Shown here: positions 42,821 through 52,566 of the stretch, one piece after another | Layout: every line of letters begins with the position of its first letter | How positions within the stretch are numbered: the stretch's first letter is position 1 | NCBI GenBank assembly: GCA_021732995.1 | Contig: JAKFWA010000132.1 | Location: 62,001-126,000, forward strand | Source: Planctomycetaceae bacterium | GTDB taxonomy: Bacteria > Planctomycetota > Planctomycetia > Planctomycetales > Planctomycetaceae | Direction of reading: 5' to 3' | Length of the DNA: 64,000 nt | Position numbers and translations under genes: made by a program | The notes under the pieces: generated by a model | What the model was told of the DNA's origin: nothing | Database searches by the model: none | The model's input: only the letters and a program-made list of their open reading frames with translations

Positions 42821-43807
42821 ATGTTGACTCGACTCCTGATCGCCACTGCGGCGAGCCTCGCACTGTCCGCTCAACTGCTTGGTGAGGATGCTCCGCCACT
42901 GCCGGAAGATCGTCAGCCTCAGCCGGTCATGGTGCAACTGGCCTATCAGTTCCAAGTCGGTCAGTTCATGCATTACGAGACCGAGTCGTCCTCGTCGATG
43001 ATCATCGCTGTCAAAGAGTACAAGCAGTCGACGCGTACGTCCGAGCAATCGAAAAAGCACTATCGTGTCGTGTCGGTATCAGATGATGGTTCGGCGGTGC
43101 TCGAAACCGTCATCGATGAAGCGATCATGGAAGTACAGGGCGACGACGGTAAGCCAGTGCGGTTCGACAGCCGGGATACCGGCACTCCGCCGAAGGCGTT
43201 CCTGACAGCGAAGAACAAGATTGGCCGCGCCATCCGTATGCGCTGTAAGTCGAACGGCACTGCCATCGAAGTGCTGTCGTCATCTGCGAACGGCCAGCAA
43301 GCTGAAGCCGATGCATCGCAGGCCACGTTCCTGACGGTATTGCCAGAAGCTGCCATCAAGCTTGGCGACAGCTGGACCGACGACTTTTCAGTCCCTGTCA
43401 GCATGCAGCTCAGCGAGAAGCGAGCCATCAAAAAGAGCGTTCCCATCCGTCGGCGCTACACGCTAACCAAGCTGGATGATGGGGTCGCGACTATTGAGTT
43501 TCGCACCTATCCGCTGGAAGTGGTCCACGAACCTGCCGTGCAGGTGCAACTCATGCAGCGCTGGCTGACCGGACACGTGAAGTTCGATGTGAAGGCCGGC
43601 GTGCAGCTGGAGATCCAAAGCTCGGGCTCGAACGTTGTGCACAAGGCCATCGGCGATTCGTCTTCGGTGCAGGCCAGTGCGACGAACTTCGAGCGCTATG
43701 TCGCGTCGCCTCAACCCAGCCGCAAACCTGCCGGACCAGTTGGCCCGATCGGTCCTGTGGAAGCCGACGCGCCCGGACCTGCGAAGCTCTCCGCCGCGAC
43801 CAGATAA
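42821..43807 (+). CDS. Secreted protein of unknown function, DUF6263-like
   Basis: A 328-residue protein with a clear signal peptide (MLTRLLIATAASLALSAQLL). The mature part is beta-rich. It starts with QLAYQFQVGQFMHYETESSS, passes through HYRVVSVSDDGSAVLETVID, and ends in a long strand-rich half with KLDDGVATIEFRTYPLEV. The pattern of a chain comparing a measured value with a threshold-like linker is typical of a planctomycete secreted family I would place near DUF6263, without certainty. The C-terminal 30 residues are Pro/Gly/Ala-rich (PAGPVGPIGPVEADAPGP). It ends five bases before the stop of the convergent candidate selenoprotein gene. No catalytic residues are apparent. Confidence 0.55.
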   Translation: MLTRLLIATAASLALSAQLLGEDAPPLPEDRQPQPVMVQLAYQFQVGQFMHYETESSSSMIIAVKEYKQSTRTSEQSKKHYRVVSVSDDGSAVLETVIDEAIMEVQGDDGKPVRFDSRDTGTPPKAFLTAKNKIGRAIRMRCKSNGTAIEVLSSSANGQQAEADASQATFLTVLPEAAIKLGDSWTDDFSVPVSMQLSEKRAIKKSVPIRRRYTLTKLDDGVATIEFRTYPLEVVHEPAVQVQLMQRWLTGHVKFDVKAGVQLEIQSSGSNVVHKAIGDSSSVQASATNFERYVASPQPSRKPAGPVGPIGPVEADAPGPAKLSAATR

Positions 43808-43812
43808 CGGTG

Positions 43813-45096
43813 CTATCTGGTGCCCGAAGTCCAGGCCGGGAGTCGCACTTTCAACGTCAGCGGCTGCGATTCTCGCAGCACCTTCAGCTCGATCGCCGAT
43901 CCCGGCGTGTGGTGCCGAAGGATGTCTGACTTCCACTCATCGAACGACCTGCGGCGAGTATCACTATCGCGGGAGATGAGGATGTCATCCCGGCGAAGGC
44001 CGAGTTCTTCGCCCAGTCCGGAAAATGATTCAGAGATAACGCGGATCGCGAGTGTGGTCTTCTCCATGCCGCGATCCGCGCGTTCATCGTCGCTGAGGTC
44101 GTACGCTCGAAAGCCCCACTCGACGGGCACGCTGCGCAGAGACTTTCGCCAGCCGAGTTCCGTCTGGCGCCAATTCGCATCGGGATGAAGATCAATCTGC
44201 CGCAGTACCGCCGGGGCGGTTCCCCGCTGAACGCTTAGGCGAACTTCGGTCAGCTTCCCTGATTCGGGATGAGGCTGCATCAGAGCCCAGCGCAGGTCCA
44301 ACTCGGAACGTACGATGATACCGTTTGTCGCCGTGATTTGATCGCCAACTTGCAAACCTGCTTTCTGCGCGGTGCTCGCGTCTTTGACGGACTCGACTTT
44401 CAGTCCGTCCGAAAAATCCAGCTTCAGGCCAAGTGACTCAGCCAGCGGGTAGTCGAACAGCAACTGCTGTGAGAACACCCCGTCTGCAGCCGCCTGACGC
44501 AGGCGATACTCCTTCACCTGATGGCAATGCACGCAGCCCCGATGCTCGCGCTTGAGCAGCGGGATATCTTCAGGCGTCGTCGCCACCTTCTTCACAAGTT
44601 GGAAAGACTGCTCCCCGGTTTGATGCGACTTCAGCACGGCTCGCATTGTTGATTGCAACGCGTCGATCTTGAGCCGCGACTCGGGGCCGTGCTCGTCGCG
44701 GCCACCGAAGCGGGTGTAGATGTTGAGGTCGGAATCGAGAAAGAATGCGACCCAGGTCGTGTCGTAGTCGAACTCAAAGCGCGACAGATCCACGCCGTTC
44801 ATGCGGCCAACGCGCGCCAGGACGAACTGGCTTCGCAAACTGGCGATCGGAGATTCTGGACGAACAACCTGCTCGTCCCAATCGCGACATTCCATTCACT
44901 GCACGCAACGGAACACAAGCATGATTGGCTTGCCAGTGGCTTTCGCGACGGCCTGAGCATCGTTGATTGTCGTGTTCCAACCGACGATTCGCTCTTGAGC
45001 GTCGGCGTGCTGATTGAACCCGGCGAGCTTTCCGAACACAGCGACCAACAAGGCGAAGCACGTCAGGCGAATGGTCTCTCGCCCTGATGCGCTCAT
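43813..45096 (-). CDS. Candidate selenoprotein: exported thioredoxin-like domain (UxxC), CxxCH site and two PDZ domains
   Basis: The frame opens at ATG 45096, overlapping the MMPL stop (ATGA), and runs 427 codons to 43813 with one interruption: TGA at 44898-44896. On both sides the same frame codes coherent sequence: signal segment (CFALLVAVFGKLAGF), AVAKATGKPIMLVFRCVQ, then TGA, then MECRDWDEQVVRPES. The TGA falls exactly where thioredoxin-like proteins have the first Cys of CxxC, giving UxxC. A hairpin with bacterial SECIS features begins 12 bases after the TGA. Downstream are the rest of the thioredoxin fold, a CVHCH site (about residue 188), PDZ 1 (about 221-272) and PDZ 2 (about 350-422). 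I infer a periplasmic redox protein with selenocysteine 67. The alternative is a nonsense mutation with restart at the adjacent ATG. Confidence 0.68.
44852..44883 (-). promoter_or_regulatory. SECIS-like hairpin directly after the in-frame TGA
   Basis: Read on the reverse strand, GATT (44883-44880) pairs with AATC (44855-44852). After a small internal loop, GGACGA (44878-44873) pairs with TCGTCC (44863-44858), leaving a nine-base apical loop GCAGGTTGT. The loop starts with G and contains GGTT; its GT lies about 28 bases behind the TGA. Known bacterial SECIS elements sit inside the coding region just after the UGA with a small G/U-containing apical loop, so position and shape fit. Folding energy was not computed. 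Confidence 0.6.
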
Positions 45097-47621
45097 CGCT
45101 CCGGTTCCGGTGCTGGGGCCGGAGGCGCGTTACGCATCACCAGTTCGCCGCTGGGAGAAGCACCCATCAAAGCACGAACGCTCTTGAAGCGCCCGTCATA
45201 CAGCAGCACCAAGAACGCCGGGACCAGGATCGGCCGCACGACAAACGTGTCTAACAGCACGCCGAAAGCCAGCGCGAACCCCAACTGATGCATGCCGACC
45301 AGCGTGCCTGCCAGGAGTGACAGGAACGTGCCGGCCATGATGACCCCGCAGCTTGAAATGATGCTGCCGGTCTTTGTCAGAGCCAGAGGCACGCCATCGA
45401 TCGGTCCGTGTGCCAGTTGCTCTTCCTGAATGCGCGTCATCAGGAAGATGTTGTAGTCCTCACCCACAGCGATCAGGATCGTGAACAGGAACGTTGGTAC
45501 CTTCCAGTCCAGCCCGGAGAAGCCCGAGGGATCCATCATCCAGAAGACAGCGAAAGTGACGCCGAGCGTGACCAGATAGCTGAAGAACACACTGACGATC
45601 AGGTACACCGAAACGATGAACTGCCGCAGCAGGACGAGCAGGATCAGGAAGACGCCCAGCAGCACCAACGAGTCAACCACCACAGCGTCGCGGTCGGTTG
45701 TGGTTTTCAAATCTGCGAGGCTGGCTGTTGGCCCAAAGGCGAAGACTTCGGCGTTGTCGCGATCAACCAGCTTGCGGGCGGTTGTCTCGATTGTGTCCAC
45801 CAGGTACTGGAAGCGAGCGATGCTGCCGCGTGAGAACGGGTCGTCGGAGAAGACCAGATCGAGCCGTGTCACGTGCTCCGCACCGTCACCGACTTGGCCG
45901 AGATACACTTTCCGCACTTCGTGCTCTTCCACACGTTTCTGAATGCGACGTTCCAGCGTCAGCGGTTCTTCGGGAGCGTTTGGATCGAATTGAGCGATAC
46001 CAAACGGGTGCATCAGGCTGCGTACATCGGCCAGCTTGAGATCGTCCTTGCGGTTGTAGAGCGACTCTGTCAGGGCCTTGATCTGTGCGGCGCCGTCTTC
46101 TGACGTGAAGTCGATGTCCGGGCATCGCAGCAGGATCGTGATGGGGCCCGCAATACCAGCCGCGTAGTGGTCCTGAATCGCTTTGGCGCCCAGCACACTC
46201 GCCTTGTCCTGCGGCAGCTCGGACAGCAACCCGTAACTCAGATGGCTGCGAAACAGAATCGCGATAATCGCAAACGGCACCATGATCATGGTGCTGCTGA
46301 GCAGCACGGACATCGGTCGCTGCACGATCAGCTCGCCGATGCGTTGCCAGATGGTTTCAAAGACATTGCGGCGCAGCAGGGAAGCAAACATGCCCGTAGC
46401 CGAAACCCAGCCACCAGAACCGCGCACTTCCGATGTGGCCATCTGCGGCCAAAAGGCCCAGCGGCCAGCCCAACGCAGCAGAGCCGGAGTGAACGTCATC
46501 GACGCGACCAGCACCACAACCAAGCCCAAAGTGATCGCTACACCGGCCTGACTGAACTTCTGAAAGTCCGCAAAGATCATCATGCCGATGCCGCAAATCA
46601 CGGTTCCGGCACTCGCGACTAGCGCATGACCGACTTTGGCGATCGCGTTGCCGACGGCTTCAGATGAGCTCAGTCCTTCGTCCAGTTCTTCCTTGAATCG
46701 GGCAATCAGGAACAGGCAATAATCCACACCCGCGCCGTAGCTCAGAATCTTGACGTAAACCTCAATGCCATTAAACAGGCCAACGATCTCGTATTTGCCC
46801 AGGAACGACAGCGTTGCGAGCGAGAACTCGGTGGCGACACCCACGGTAATCAGCGGAATCAGTGCCAGAATGGGCGCTCGGTAGATAATCAGCAGCAGCG
46901 CGACGACTAGAACGACCGTCCAGGTTTCGGTCGCTTTCGAGCTCTCCGTCGCGGCTCGCATCATGTCGCGACCGACAGTCGCGTCGCCGCTCAGAGCAAG
47001 GTGCAGTCCTGCGGGCACAAGACTCTTGCCATCGTCGGCCTTGCGGCGATAGAGGCTGTTTTGATCGTTCGGGTTGATCAGCGCTTCGAGCCGGTCGATC
47101 AGCGTCGTGTTGCGAGCGTCGAAGAATTCGGTGCGCAGATTGATGAGCACCATCGTCGCGGTGCCCTCAGTGCTATCCAACACCTTCTCGTAGGACGGCG
47201 ACGCGAATGTTTTGATGAACTTGCCAACGGATTCCGGTTCAGAATCCGCCGGGGCATCGGCTTTACTTTCCGCCTGCCCGGCCTTTGCAGTGGGCTTCGG
47301 GATCCCGACTTCCGTCACGACCTGTTCGATACTTGGTCGCAGGCGGTTCGCGATGAAATCGCGGTCTTCGGCGGTCAGTTGCTGACCTTCGCGGCGAGCC
47401 ACGATCACGACACGGCTGGCCTGCGGCTCTCCCCAAGTGTCTTGATACAGACGCTCGGCCTGCAAACTGGGCATTTCCGCCGGAAGAAAGGCGAACTCGC
47501 CTTCTTCGATGACGTCTTCCCAGCGCGGCTTGTTAGCCACCAGGACCACGAGGCAGGCAACCCATCCAATCAGGATGATTGGCCAGACTCGCATCACCCA
47601 GGTTCCGAGCAGTCGATACAT
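45093..47621 (-). CDS. MMPL/RND-superfamily transporter
   Basis: An 842-residue inner-membrane protein with the twice-repeated RND plan. One N-terminal helix (WPIILIGWVACLVVLVA) is followed by a large outer loop, then helices from about residue 230 (TWTVVLVVALLLIIYRAPIL, GVATEFSLATLSFLG). A second outer loop follows, and a mirrored helix set near the end (VVDSLVLLGVFLILLVLL, TFLFTILIAVGEDYNIFLM). The paired signatures GAGVDYCLFLIARFKEE and AVGEDYNIFLMTRIQEE carry the acidic residues expected for proton coupling. MMPL relatives move lipids, hopanoids or small hydrophobic molecules. Its stop overlaps the start of the selenoprotein candidate by four bases, so the two are probably made together. 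No membrane-fusion or outer-membrane partner is adjacent. Confidence 0.9.
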   Translation of the reverse strand: MYRLLGTWVMRVWPIILIGWVACLVVLVANKPRWEDVIEEGEFAFLPAEMPSLQAERLYQDTWGEPQASRVVIVARREGQQLTAEDRDFIANRLRPSIEQVVTEVGIPKPTAKAGQAESKADAPADSEPESVGKFIKTFASPSYEKVLDSTEGTATMVLINLRTEFFDARNTTLIDRLEALINPNDQNSLYRRKADDGKSLVPAGLHLALSGDATVGRDMMRAATESSKATETWTVVLVVALLLIIYRAPILALIPLITVGVATEFSLATLSFLGKYEIVGLFNGIEVYVKILSYGAGVDYCLFLIARFKEELDEGLSSSEAVGNAIAKVGHALVASAGTVICGIGMMIFADFQKFSQAGVAITLGLVVVLVASMTFTPALLRWAGRWAFWPQMATSEVRGSGGWVSATGMFASLLRRNVFETIWQRIGELIVQRPMSVLLSSTMIMVPFAIIAILFRSHLSYGLLSELPQDKASVLGAKAIQDHYAAGIAGPITILLRCPDIDFTSEDGAAQIKALTESLYNRKDDLKLADVRSLMHPFGIAQFDPNAPEEPLTLERRIQKRVEEHEVRKVYLGQVGDGAEHVTRLDLVFSDDPFSRGSIARFQYLVDTIETTARKLVDRDNAEVFAFGPTASLADLKTTTDRDAVVVDSLVLLGVFLILLVLLRQFIVSVYLIVSVFFSYLVTLGVTFAVFWMMDPSGFSGLDWKVPTFLFTILIAVGEDYNIFLMTRIQEEQLAHGPIDGVPLALTKTGSIISSCGVIMAGTFLSLLAGTLVGMHQLGFALAFGVLLDTFVVRPILVPAFLVLLYDGRFKSVRALMGASPSGELVMRNAPPAPAPEPER

Positions 47622-48040
47622 AGGCCGCCTGAATGAGGGTCTTTAAGGTCACTGGACGAAAGTTAATTCACGAGAGGCCCGTCAGTCCGTTTTCGCGCTC
47701 GTCGAGGCTCCGATTCGCCGAGGGCGATGGGAAATTCCCGACAATTCAGCCCGTACTACTGCGTGAACGCAGCAGCAAGATATTGGTGCTTCGGGTTTTG
47801 AGCAACTGCGATGTGATGCAAGCCGGGACTCTGCGGGACAGTTTGCGAAACCCGCCACACAGAGTCGCGCAGCTTTACCAAGCTTGCTAAGTCGGCCCCT
47901 GAGCCTGTGACAGTTCTTTGACACAAGTTTGACGGGTCTCTGACACCCCTAAGTTCGATACTCCCCTAGACTTCTCGTAGAGATTGGTAGAGCGCCGCGT
48001 TTCTCGCGGGGCTCACTCTCACGAGTTCCAGGAATCACTA
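47622..48040. other. Divergent intergenic region upstream of the desaturase
   Basis: No gene. Just before the desaturase, three TTGAC/CTGAC boxes recur at 11-13-base intervals (TTTGACAC, TTTGACGG, TCTGACAC, about 47918-47947). They could be a -35 element plus an operator of half-sites on one helix face, but no convincing -10 was found. A GTG-initiated extension of the desaturase to 47984 is possible but less likely. Confidence 0.45.
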
Positions 48041-49009
48041 ATGAGTCCAGTCGTTGATTTGGTCGAGGCGGAATCCCGCGTTGAACTAAGCCCGGAACGC
48101 GCTGTCGAAAAGCGCCCGAATCGGTTCGCGAAGTACCTCAAGACCATCCCTCATCCCGTCGCGCCCCCCCTGAAAGCACACTTTCCGAATGGTGTGAACT
48201 GGTGGAACTTCGGCTGGATGGCCCTCATGAACGCCGGCGCGATTGCCGCGTTCTGGAACTTCACCTGGGCGGGATTCTGGACTGCTTTGGCTCTGCACTT
48301 CGTGACCGCCTGTTTCGGCGTGACGCTCGGTTATCACCGTTTGCTGACCCACGGCAGCTTCACCACCCCGAAGTGGTTTGAATACTTCTGTTCGATGTGC
48401 GGCATGCTTTCCGCGGAAGGTTCTCCGCTGTTCTGGGTCGCCACGCACCGTAAGCATCACGTGCACTCCGACCAGGAAGACGACCCGCATTCGCCAAATG
48501 ACGGCTTCTGGTGGTCACACCTGCTGTGGTTTAAGCCGAAGGTGACTCGTGCTCAGGAGATTGCTCTTTATCAGCGTTGGGCTCCAGACTTCTACGCCGA
48601 CCCCGTGCATCGCGCCTTCGATCGGTTCTTCCCGGTGTTTCCGATCGCCCTCGGCGTGGCGTTGTACTTCATCGGTGAAGCGACGATCGGTAACGGCCTC
48701 TCGCTGGTCCTCTGGGGCCTCTGCCTGCGAACTATCGCCTGCTACCACAGCACATGGCTGGTGAATTCGGCGACCCACATCTGGGGCTACCGCAACTACG
48801 AAACGACCGACCGTTCCCGCAACAACTGGTGGGTGGCTGCCGTCAGCTACGGCGAAGGTTGGCACAACAACCACCACGCTCATCAGCGTCTGGCCCGTCA
48901 CGGCCACAAGTGGTGGGAATTCGACATGACTTACATGGTCATCCGCGTTCTGAAGCTGGTTGGTCTGGCTAAGAACGTCCACGACCGCCTGCCGAACGAA
49001 ACCCATTGA
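48041..49009 (+). CDS. Membrane acyl-CoA/acyl-lipid delta-9-type fatty-acid desaturase
   Basis: A 322-residue membrane enzyme, ATG at 48041 with AGGA seven bases upstream. It has the three histidine clusters that hold the di-iron centre: HRLLTH (GYHRLLTHGSF), HRKHH (ATHRKHHVHSDQED) and HNNHH (GWHNNHHAHQR). It also has four hydrophobic helices and the WLVNSATHIWGYRNYETTDR segment typical of stearoyl-type desaturases. The reaction introduces a double bond into a fatty acyl chain using oxygen and reductant, adjusting membrane fluidity. No ferredoxin or cytochrome b5 domain is fused. It is alone on its strand, divergent from the MMPL transporter, which may itself move lipids. Confidence 0.93.
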   Translation: MSPVVDLVEAESRVELSPERAVEKRPNRFAKYLKTIPHPVAPPLKAHFPNGVNWWNFGWMALMNAGAIAAFWNFTWAGFWTALALHFVTACFGVTLGYHRLLTHGSFTTPKWFEYFCSMCGMLSAEGSPLFWVATHRKHHVHSDQEDDPHSPNDGFWWSHLLWFKPKVTRAQEIALYQRWAPDFYADPVHRAFDRFFPVFPIALGVALYFIGEATIGNGLSLVLWGLCLRTIACYHSTWLVNSATHIWGYRNYETTDRSRNNWWVAAVSYGEGWHNNHHAHQRLARHGHKWWEFDMTYMVIRVLKLVGLAKNVHDRLPNETH

Positions 49010-49272
49010 GCCCGGCAGTTTGATCCAGCCTGCTGGATGGTCTGCTCGGTCAAACGGGAGTTGCCGGATCGGAATGATCTCAAACCCGATCTACCTGCGG
49101 TTGACCCCGGTTTCGTTCGTACCATAATGACTGCACACGGTCTGTCAGCTTGCGATCGGAGAGCGTTCGCGAACCTGACAGGCCGTTCTGTGTCTGATGC
49201 GGCTGCGTTCGTGAGCGTGTTTGACTCATCGAGTCAGCGTCACGAAGTGCGTCGCAACGACGCAAACAAGAA

Positions 49273-49624
<352 letters not shown>

Positions 49625-49850
49625 GTGTGCACGGTTGCATGCACTCGCATGCAGCCGTTTTTTCTTGCACCGACGTGAAATGTGAGATTTGGTCAGTTGG
49701 TGATTGCGACTCCGTGCGGCTCAAAACGGGATCATGTGGCATCACTTTTGGCATCACTATTTCGGTCGTGATTGCCCGCTCAAAGTGTGCTGGCAGAACT
49801 TGCCGGTAGTGAGCGTTCGCAATTTCTTCCGTGTGACCTACTGGCGTCGA
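49625..49850 (-). pseudogene. Tyrosine recombinase (integrase) C-terminal remnant at ssrA
   Basis: The reverse frame at 49850-49776 reads VGHTEEIANAHYRQVLPAHF. GH followed by eight residues and Tyr (near 49808) is the end of the catalytic site of tyrosine recombinases (GHxxxxxxxxY), and the following AxxHFERA fits planctomycete integrases. Upstream of the GH no further integrase sequence is readable, so only the last part survives. The frame runs on into the 3' end of ssrA (reading EAGGIEPPS), the usual position of an integrase beside its att site. I infer a decayed element once integrated at ssrA. Confidence 0.6.
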
Positions 49851-50523
49851 CGCCCCTGCAAACTGGGGAGCAGTGAGCCGATCAGCGCAAAAGCGGCCAG
49901 CCATCACCTTGGTGCTGGCGGCAGCCATCTGGAAAATGGTACGAGGCAGATCGACGCGTGCCGTACGATCCATCAAGCATGATTCGTGCCGCGCCAAAAT
50001 CGACGCTTTCATGCTCATTCAGAGCCCACTGAGAATGCGCCTCATCTAACTACGCCTCACCAAGGCGACTCCCGCCACAAAGGGCTTGATTGCCAGTGCA
50101 CGATGACACTGCACTATGACGCTTCTGCCCCGTTTGAACTTTCAGCGGCAGCTTCTCTTGAGCGTTAACTAGCGCCATGACAGGTAATGCCCCCCCTTTG
50201 GCGTCCACAACGAAATATCGCAGACCTTTGTGGTTGGCATCGTGATTGCATTTCATCAGCTCATTCAGCGAGTGCTCTCGCATTGTTGGCGATTGAGGAA
50301 CTGACTCTTCGAAATCCAACTGCGCCAGCCCTCAAATTGCTCCTGGCTCCCAAAGTTGGGCAGCAAGGAAACTGCACGGCAGTGTGCGGAGTGAGCCCAA
50401 TGTATGCGGATTGTGGCGCGCTCTGGCTGAGAAGCTTCAACGCCGAGCGAGTCGAATCAGCGTTTCCTCTTCTTTGCGACTAACGAATTCCCCGCGTTCT
50501 CTCCATCATTTCAAGGATGCCGC
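49851..50523. other. Degenerate stretch between ssrA debris and the hcp gene
   Basis: No supportable gene. A reverse frame of 89 codons (50050-50319) reads KGLRYFVVDAKGGALPVMAL but has no recognised family. Given the neighbouring integrase remnant, the region is probably decayed mobile-element DNA. No second copy of the ssrA 3' end was spotted. The promoter of hcp lies in the last part; no FNR- or NsrR-type box was convincing. Confidence 0.45.
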
Positions 50524-51810
50524 GTGTTTTGTAATCAATGCGAACAAACTCAGAATGGAACCGGCTGCACCGAAATTGGCGTGTGCGGCAAAGATCCCGA
50601 CATTCAATCGCTGCAAGAGATCTTGTTGTATGGTGTGAAAGGCATGGCGGCGTATGCGCATCATGCGCGGCGACTTGGCAAGGTCGATGAAGCGGTCGAT
50701 GCATTCGTCGAGGAGGCCTTGTTTGCGACGGTGACTAACGTGAACTTTGATATGGAGAGTCTCTTCGAACTGGTTCTTGAGTGTGGCCGTCAGAATATTC
50801 GTGTCATGCAGATGCTCGACGAAGGGCACTCCGAGCGATTCGGCACACCGGGGCCGACGACTGTCTACGAAGGGACCAAAGCTGGTCCGGGAATTCTTGT
50901 CACCGGCCATGACATGGCTGATCTGGCGGATTTGCTTTATCAGGCGTCAGGACAAGGTGTGAATGTCTACACGCACGGCGAAATGCTGCCTGCCCATAGT
51001 TATCCGAGGTTGCGTGCCTATCCGCATCTCGCCGGCCATTACGGTGGGCCCTGGCAGAATCAGCAATGGGAGTTCCCGGCTTTTACCGGGCCGATTCTGG
51101 CAACGACTAACTGCGTGTTGATACCGCCAGATAGTTACAAGGATCGCCTTTTCACGACGCGGGTCACCGCCGTGCCCGGTGGTAAGCGTCTAAAGACGAA
51201 TGACTTCTCAGAAGTGATCGCGATGGCGAAGAGTTCGCCGGCATTGCCGGATCGCAAAGTGAAGGAATCGATGATTGGTTTCCATCACAGTGTGATCCTC
51301 AGTCTGGCGGACAAGATTGTCGCGGCGGTGAAGTCTGGTGAGATCAAGCGATTCTATTTGATCGGAGGTTGCGACGGAGCCGAACTGGGCAGGAATTATT
51401 ACACGAAGCTGGCTCAAGGTGCTCCGCAGGAATCCGTGATTCTGACGTTGGGATGTGGCAAGTACCGCATTCGTAATCACGACTATGGCACCGTTGCTGG
51501 CTTGCCAAGGTTCCTCGACATGGGCCAGTGCAACGACGCCTATGGTGCCGTGCAAGTCGCGCTCGGACTGGCCAAGGCATTCAATTGCGGTGTCAACGAC
51601 TTGCCTCTTTCGATCGTGCTGTCCTGGTTCGAGCAGAAGGCGGTTGCCGTATTACTGAGCCTGTTTGCGCTCAACGTGAAGGGGATACGGCTGGGCCCGA
51701 TTCCTCCGGCCTTCGTGTCTCCCAATGTATTTAAGGTCTTGCAAGAAAAGTTTGACCTGAAGCTCATCGAAGCCGTCCCTCCCCGCGAGCTGGTGCAGTT
51801 GTCGGTGTGA
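50524..51810 (+). CDS. hcp: Hybrid-cluster protein (hydroxylamine/NO reductase family), short class III type
   Basis: The start is GTG at 50524 with AAGGA eight bases upstream. The first cysteines form C-x2-C-x8-C-x5-C (CNQCEQTQNGTGCTEIGVC), the ligands of the cubane cluster. The hybrid iron-sulfur-oxygen cluster ligands are present in GGCDGAELGRNYYT, LTLGCGKYRI and MGQCNDAYGA. At 428 residues it is about 100 shorter than class I/II proteins and matches the class III form that lacks part of the N-terminal helical domain. The family reduces NO to N2O and hydroxylamine to ammonia and protects against nitrosative stress. No hcr reductase lies beside it. The next gene encodes protoglobin, which supports a role with NO or low oxygen. 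Confidence 0.92.
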   Translation: MFCNQCEQTQNGTGCTEIGVCGKDPDIQSLQEILLYGVKGMAAYAHHARRLGKVDEAVDAFVEEALFATVTNVNFDMESLFELVLECGRQNIRVMQMLDEGHSERFGTPGPTTVYEGTKAGPGILVTGHDMADLADLLYQASGQGVNVYTHGEMLPAHSYPRLRAYPHLAGHYGGPWQNQQWEFPAFTGPILATTNCVLIPPDSYKDRLFTTRVTAVPGGKRLKTNDFSEVIAMAKSSPALPDRKVKESMIGFHHSVILSLADKIVAAVKSGEIKRFYLIGGCDGAELGRNYYTKLAQGAPQESVILTLGCGKYRIRNHDYGTVAGLPRFLDMGQCNDAYGAVQVALGLAKAFNCGVNDLPLSIVLSWFEQKAVAVLLSLFALNVKGIRLGPIPPAFVSPNVFKVLQEKFDLKLIEAVPPRELVQLSV

Positions 51811-51924
51811 TTGTCCACGCCACCGGGGATGCAAGTCTGAGTATGTGCTTCACGTGGGCCGGAGTTCAAAGCGTTCCGTCCCGTGCAAAGCTTCTTGAGC
51901 TAGTGACAGAGAAGGTTTCGTTTT

Positions 51925-52503
51925 ATGCAGCACATTGATGAAGCGCGCCTGGATACAGACTCGCAATATCGCTTTGAGTATCTCGCAGGTTTCATCGGGT
52001 TCAGTGCAGAGGATGCCGCGTTGATTCAAGCGAGTGCCCCTTACCTGGGGCCCATCATTCCTGAATTAGTCGAGAAGACCTACGAGAAGCTCTTGAGTTA
52101 CGACGCTACTTCGCGGCATTTCGTTCCTCGACAAGCGGGGTACGAAGGGCCGTTGCCAACCGGCGTGGCGAGTCTGTCACAGGCGCATCCGCAGGTCCAG
52201 TTTCGTAAGGAACATCTCAGCCGGTACTTCATGCAACTGCTCGGTCGGTCGTACGACACCAAGATGGTGCTGTACCTCGACATGGTGGGCAAGATGCACA
52301 CACCGAAGGCTGGCAGCAAAGAGATCGACGTACCCCTCGTGCAAATGAACGCACTGATGGGGTTGCTCGCGGACATTCTCACGGAAGCCATCTCGCAGCA
52401 GTCGTTCGATGCGCAGACATCGCTGAGAACAATGCGTGCTTTTCAAAAGCTCCTGTGGATCCAGAACGATTTTATCAGCCGACATTACCAGGCAGTTCAT
52501 TAA
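51925..52503 (+). CDS. Protoglobin
   Basis: A 192-residue single-domain haem protein, the normal protoglobin length. It shows the family's N-terminal RFEYLAGFIGFSAEDAALI, IIPELVEKTYEKLLSYDAT, FRKEHLSRYFMQLLGRSYD and LYLDMVGKMHT, where the His of GKMHT aligns with the proximal haem ligand of archaeal protoglobin. No methyl-accepting or GGDEF output domain follows, so it is a stand-alone binder of O2, CO or NO rather than a coupled sensor. It lies 114 bases behind hcp and 63 bases before the macrodomain gene, all on one strand. I infer NO detoxification or gas buffering. Confidence 0.88.
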   Translation: MQHIDEARLDTDSQYRFEYLAGFIGFSAEDAALIQASAPYLGPIIPELVEKTYEKLLSYDATSRHFVPRQAGYEGPLPTGVASLSQAHPQVQFRKEHLSRYFMQLLGRSYDTKMVLYLDMVGKMHTPKAGSKEIDVPLVQMNALMGLLADILTEAISQQSFDAQTSLRTMRAFQKLLWIQNDFISRHYQAVH

Positions 52504-52566
52504 TGCCGAGCAATTCGCTCCGGGCTGCATCGGTCAGAATGCAGCTCATCAAAGGAAAGATTGATC

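Noticed and set aside
50050-50319. An 89-codon reverse frame (KGLRYFVVDAKGGALPVMAL).
   Set aside because: Not recognised and in a decayed region; it could be a remnant, but nothing supports a live gene.
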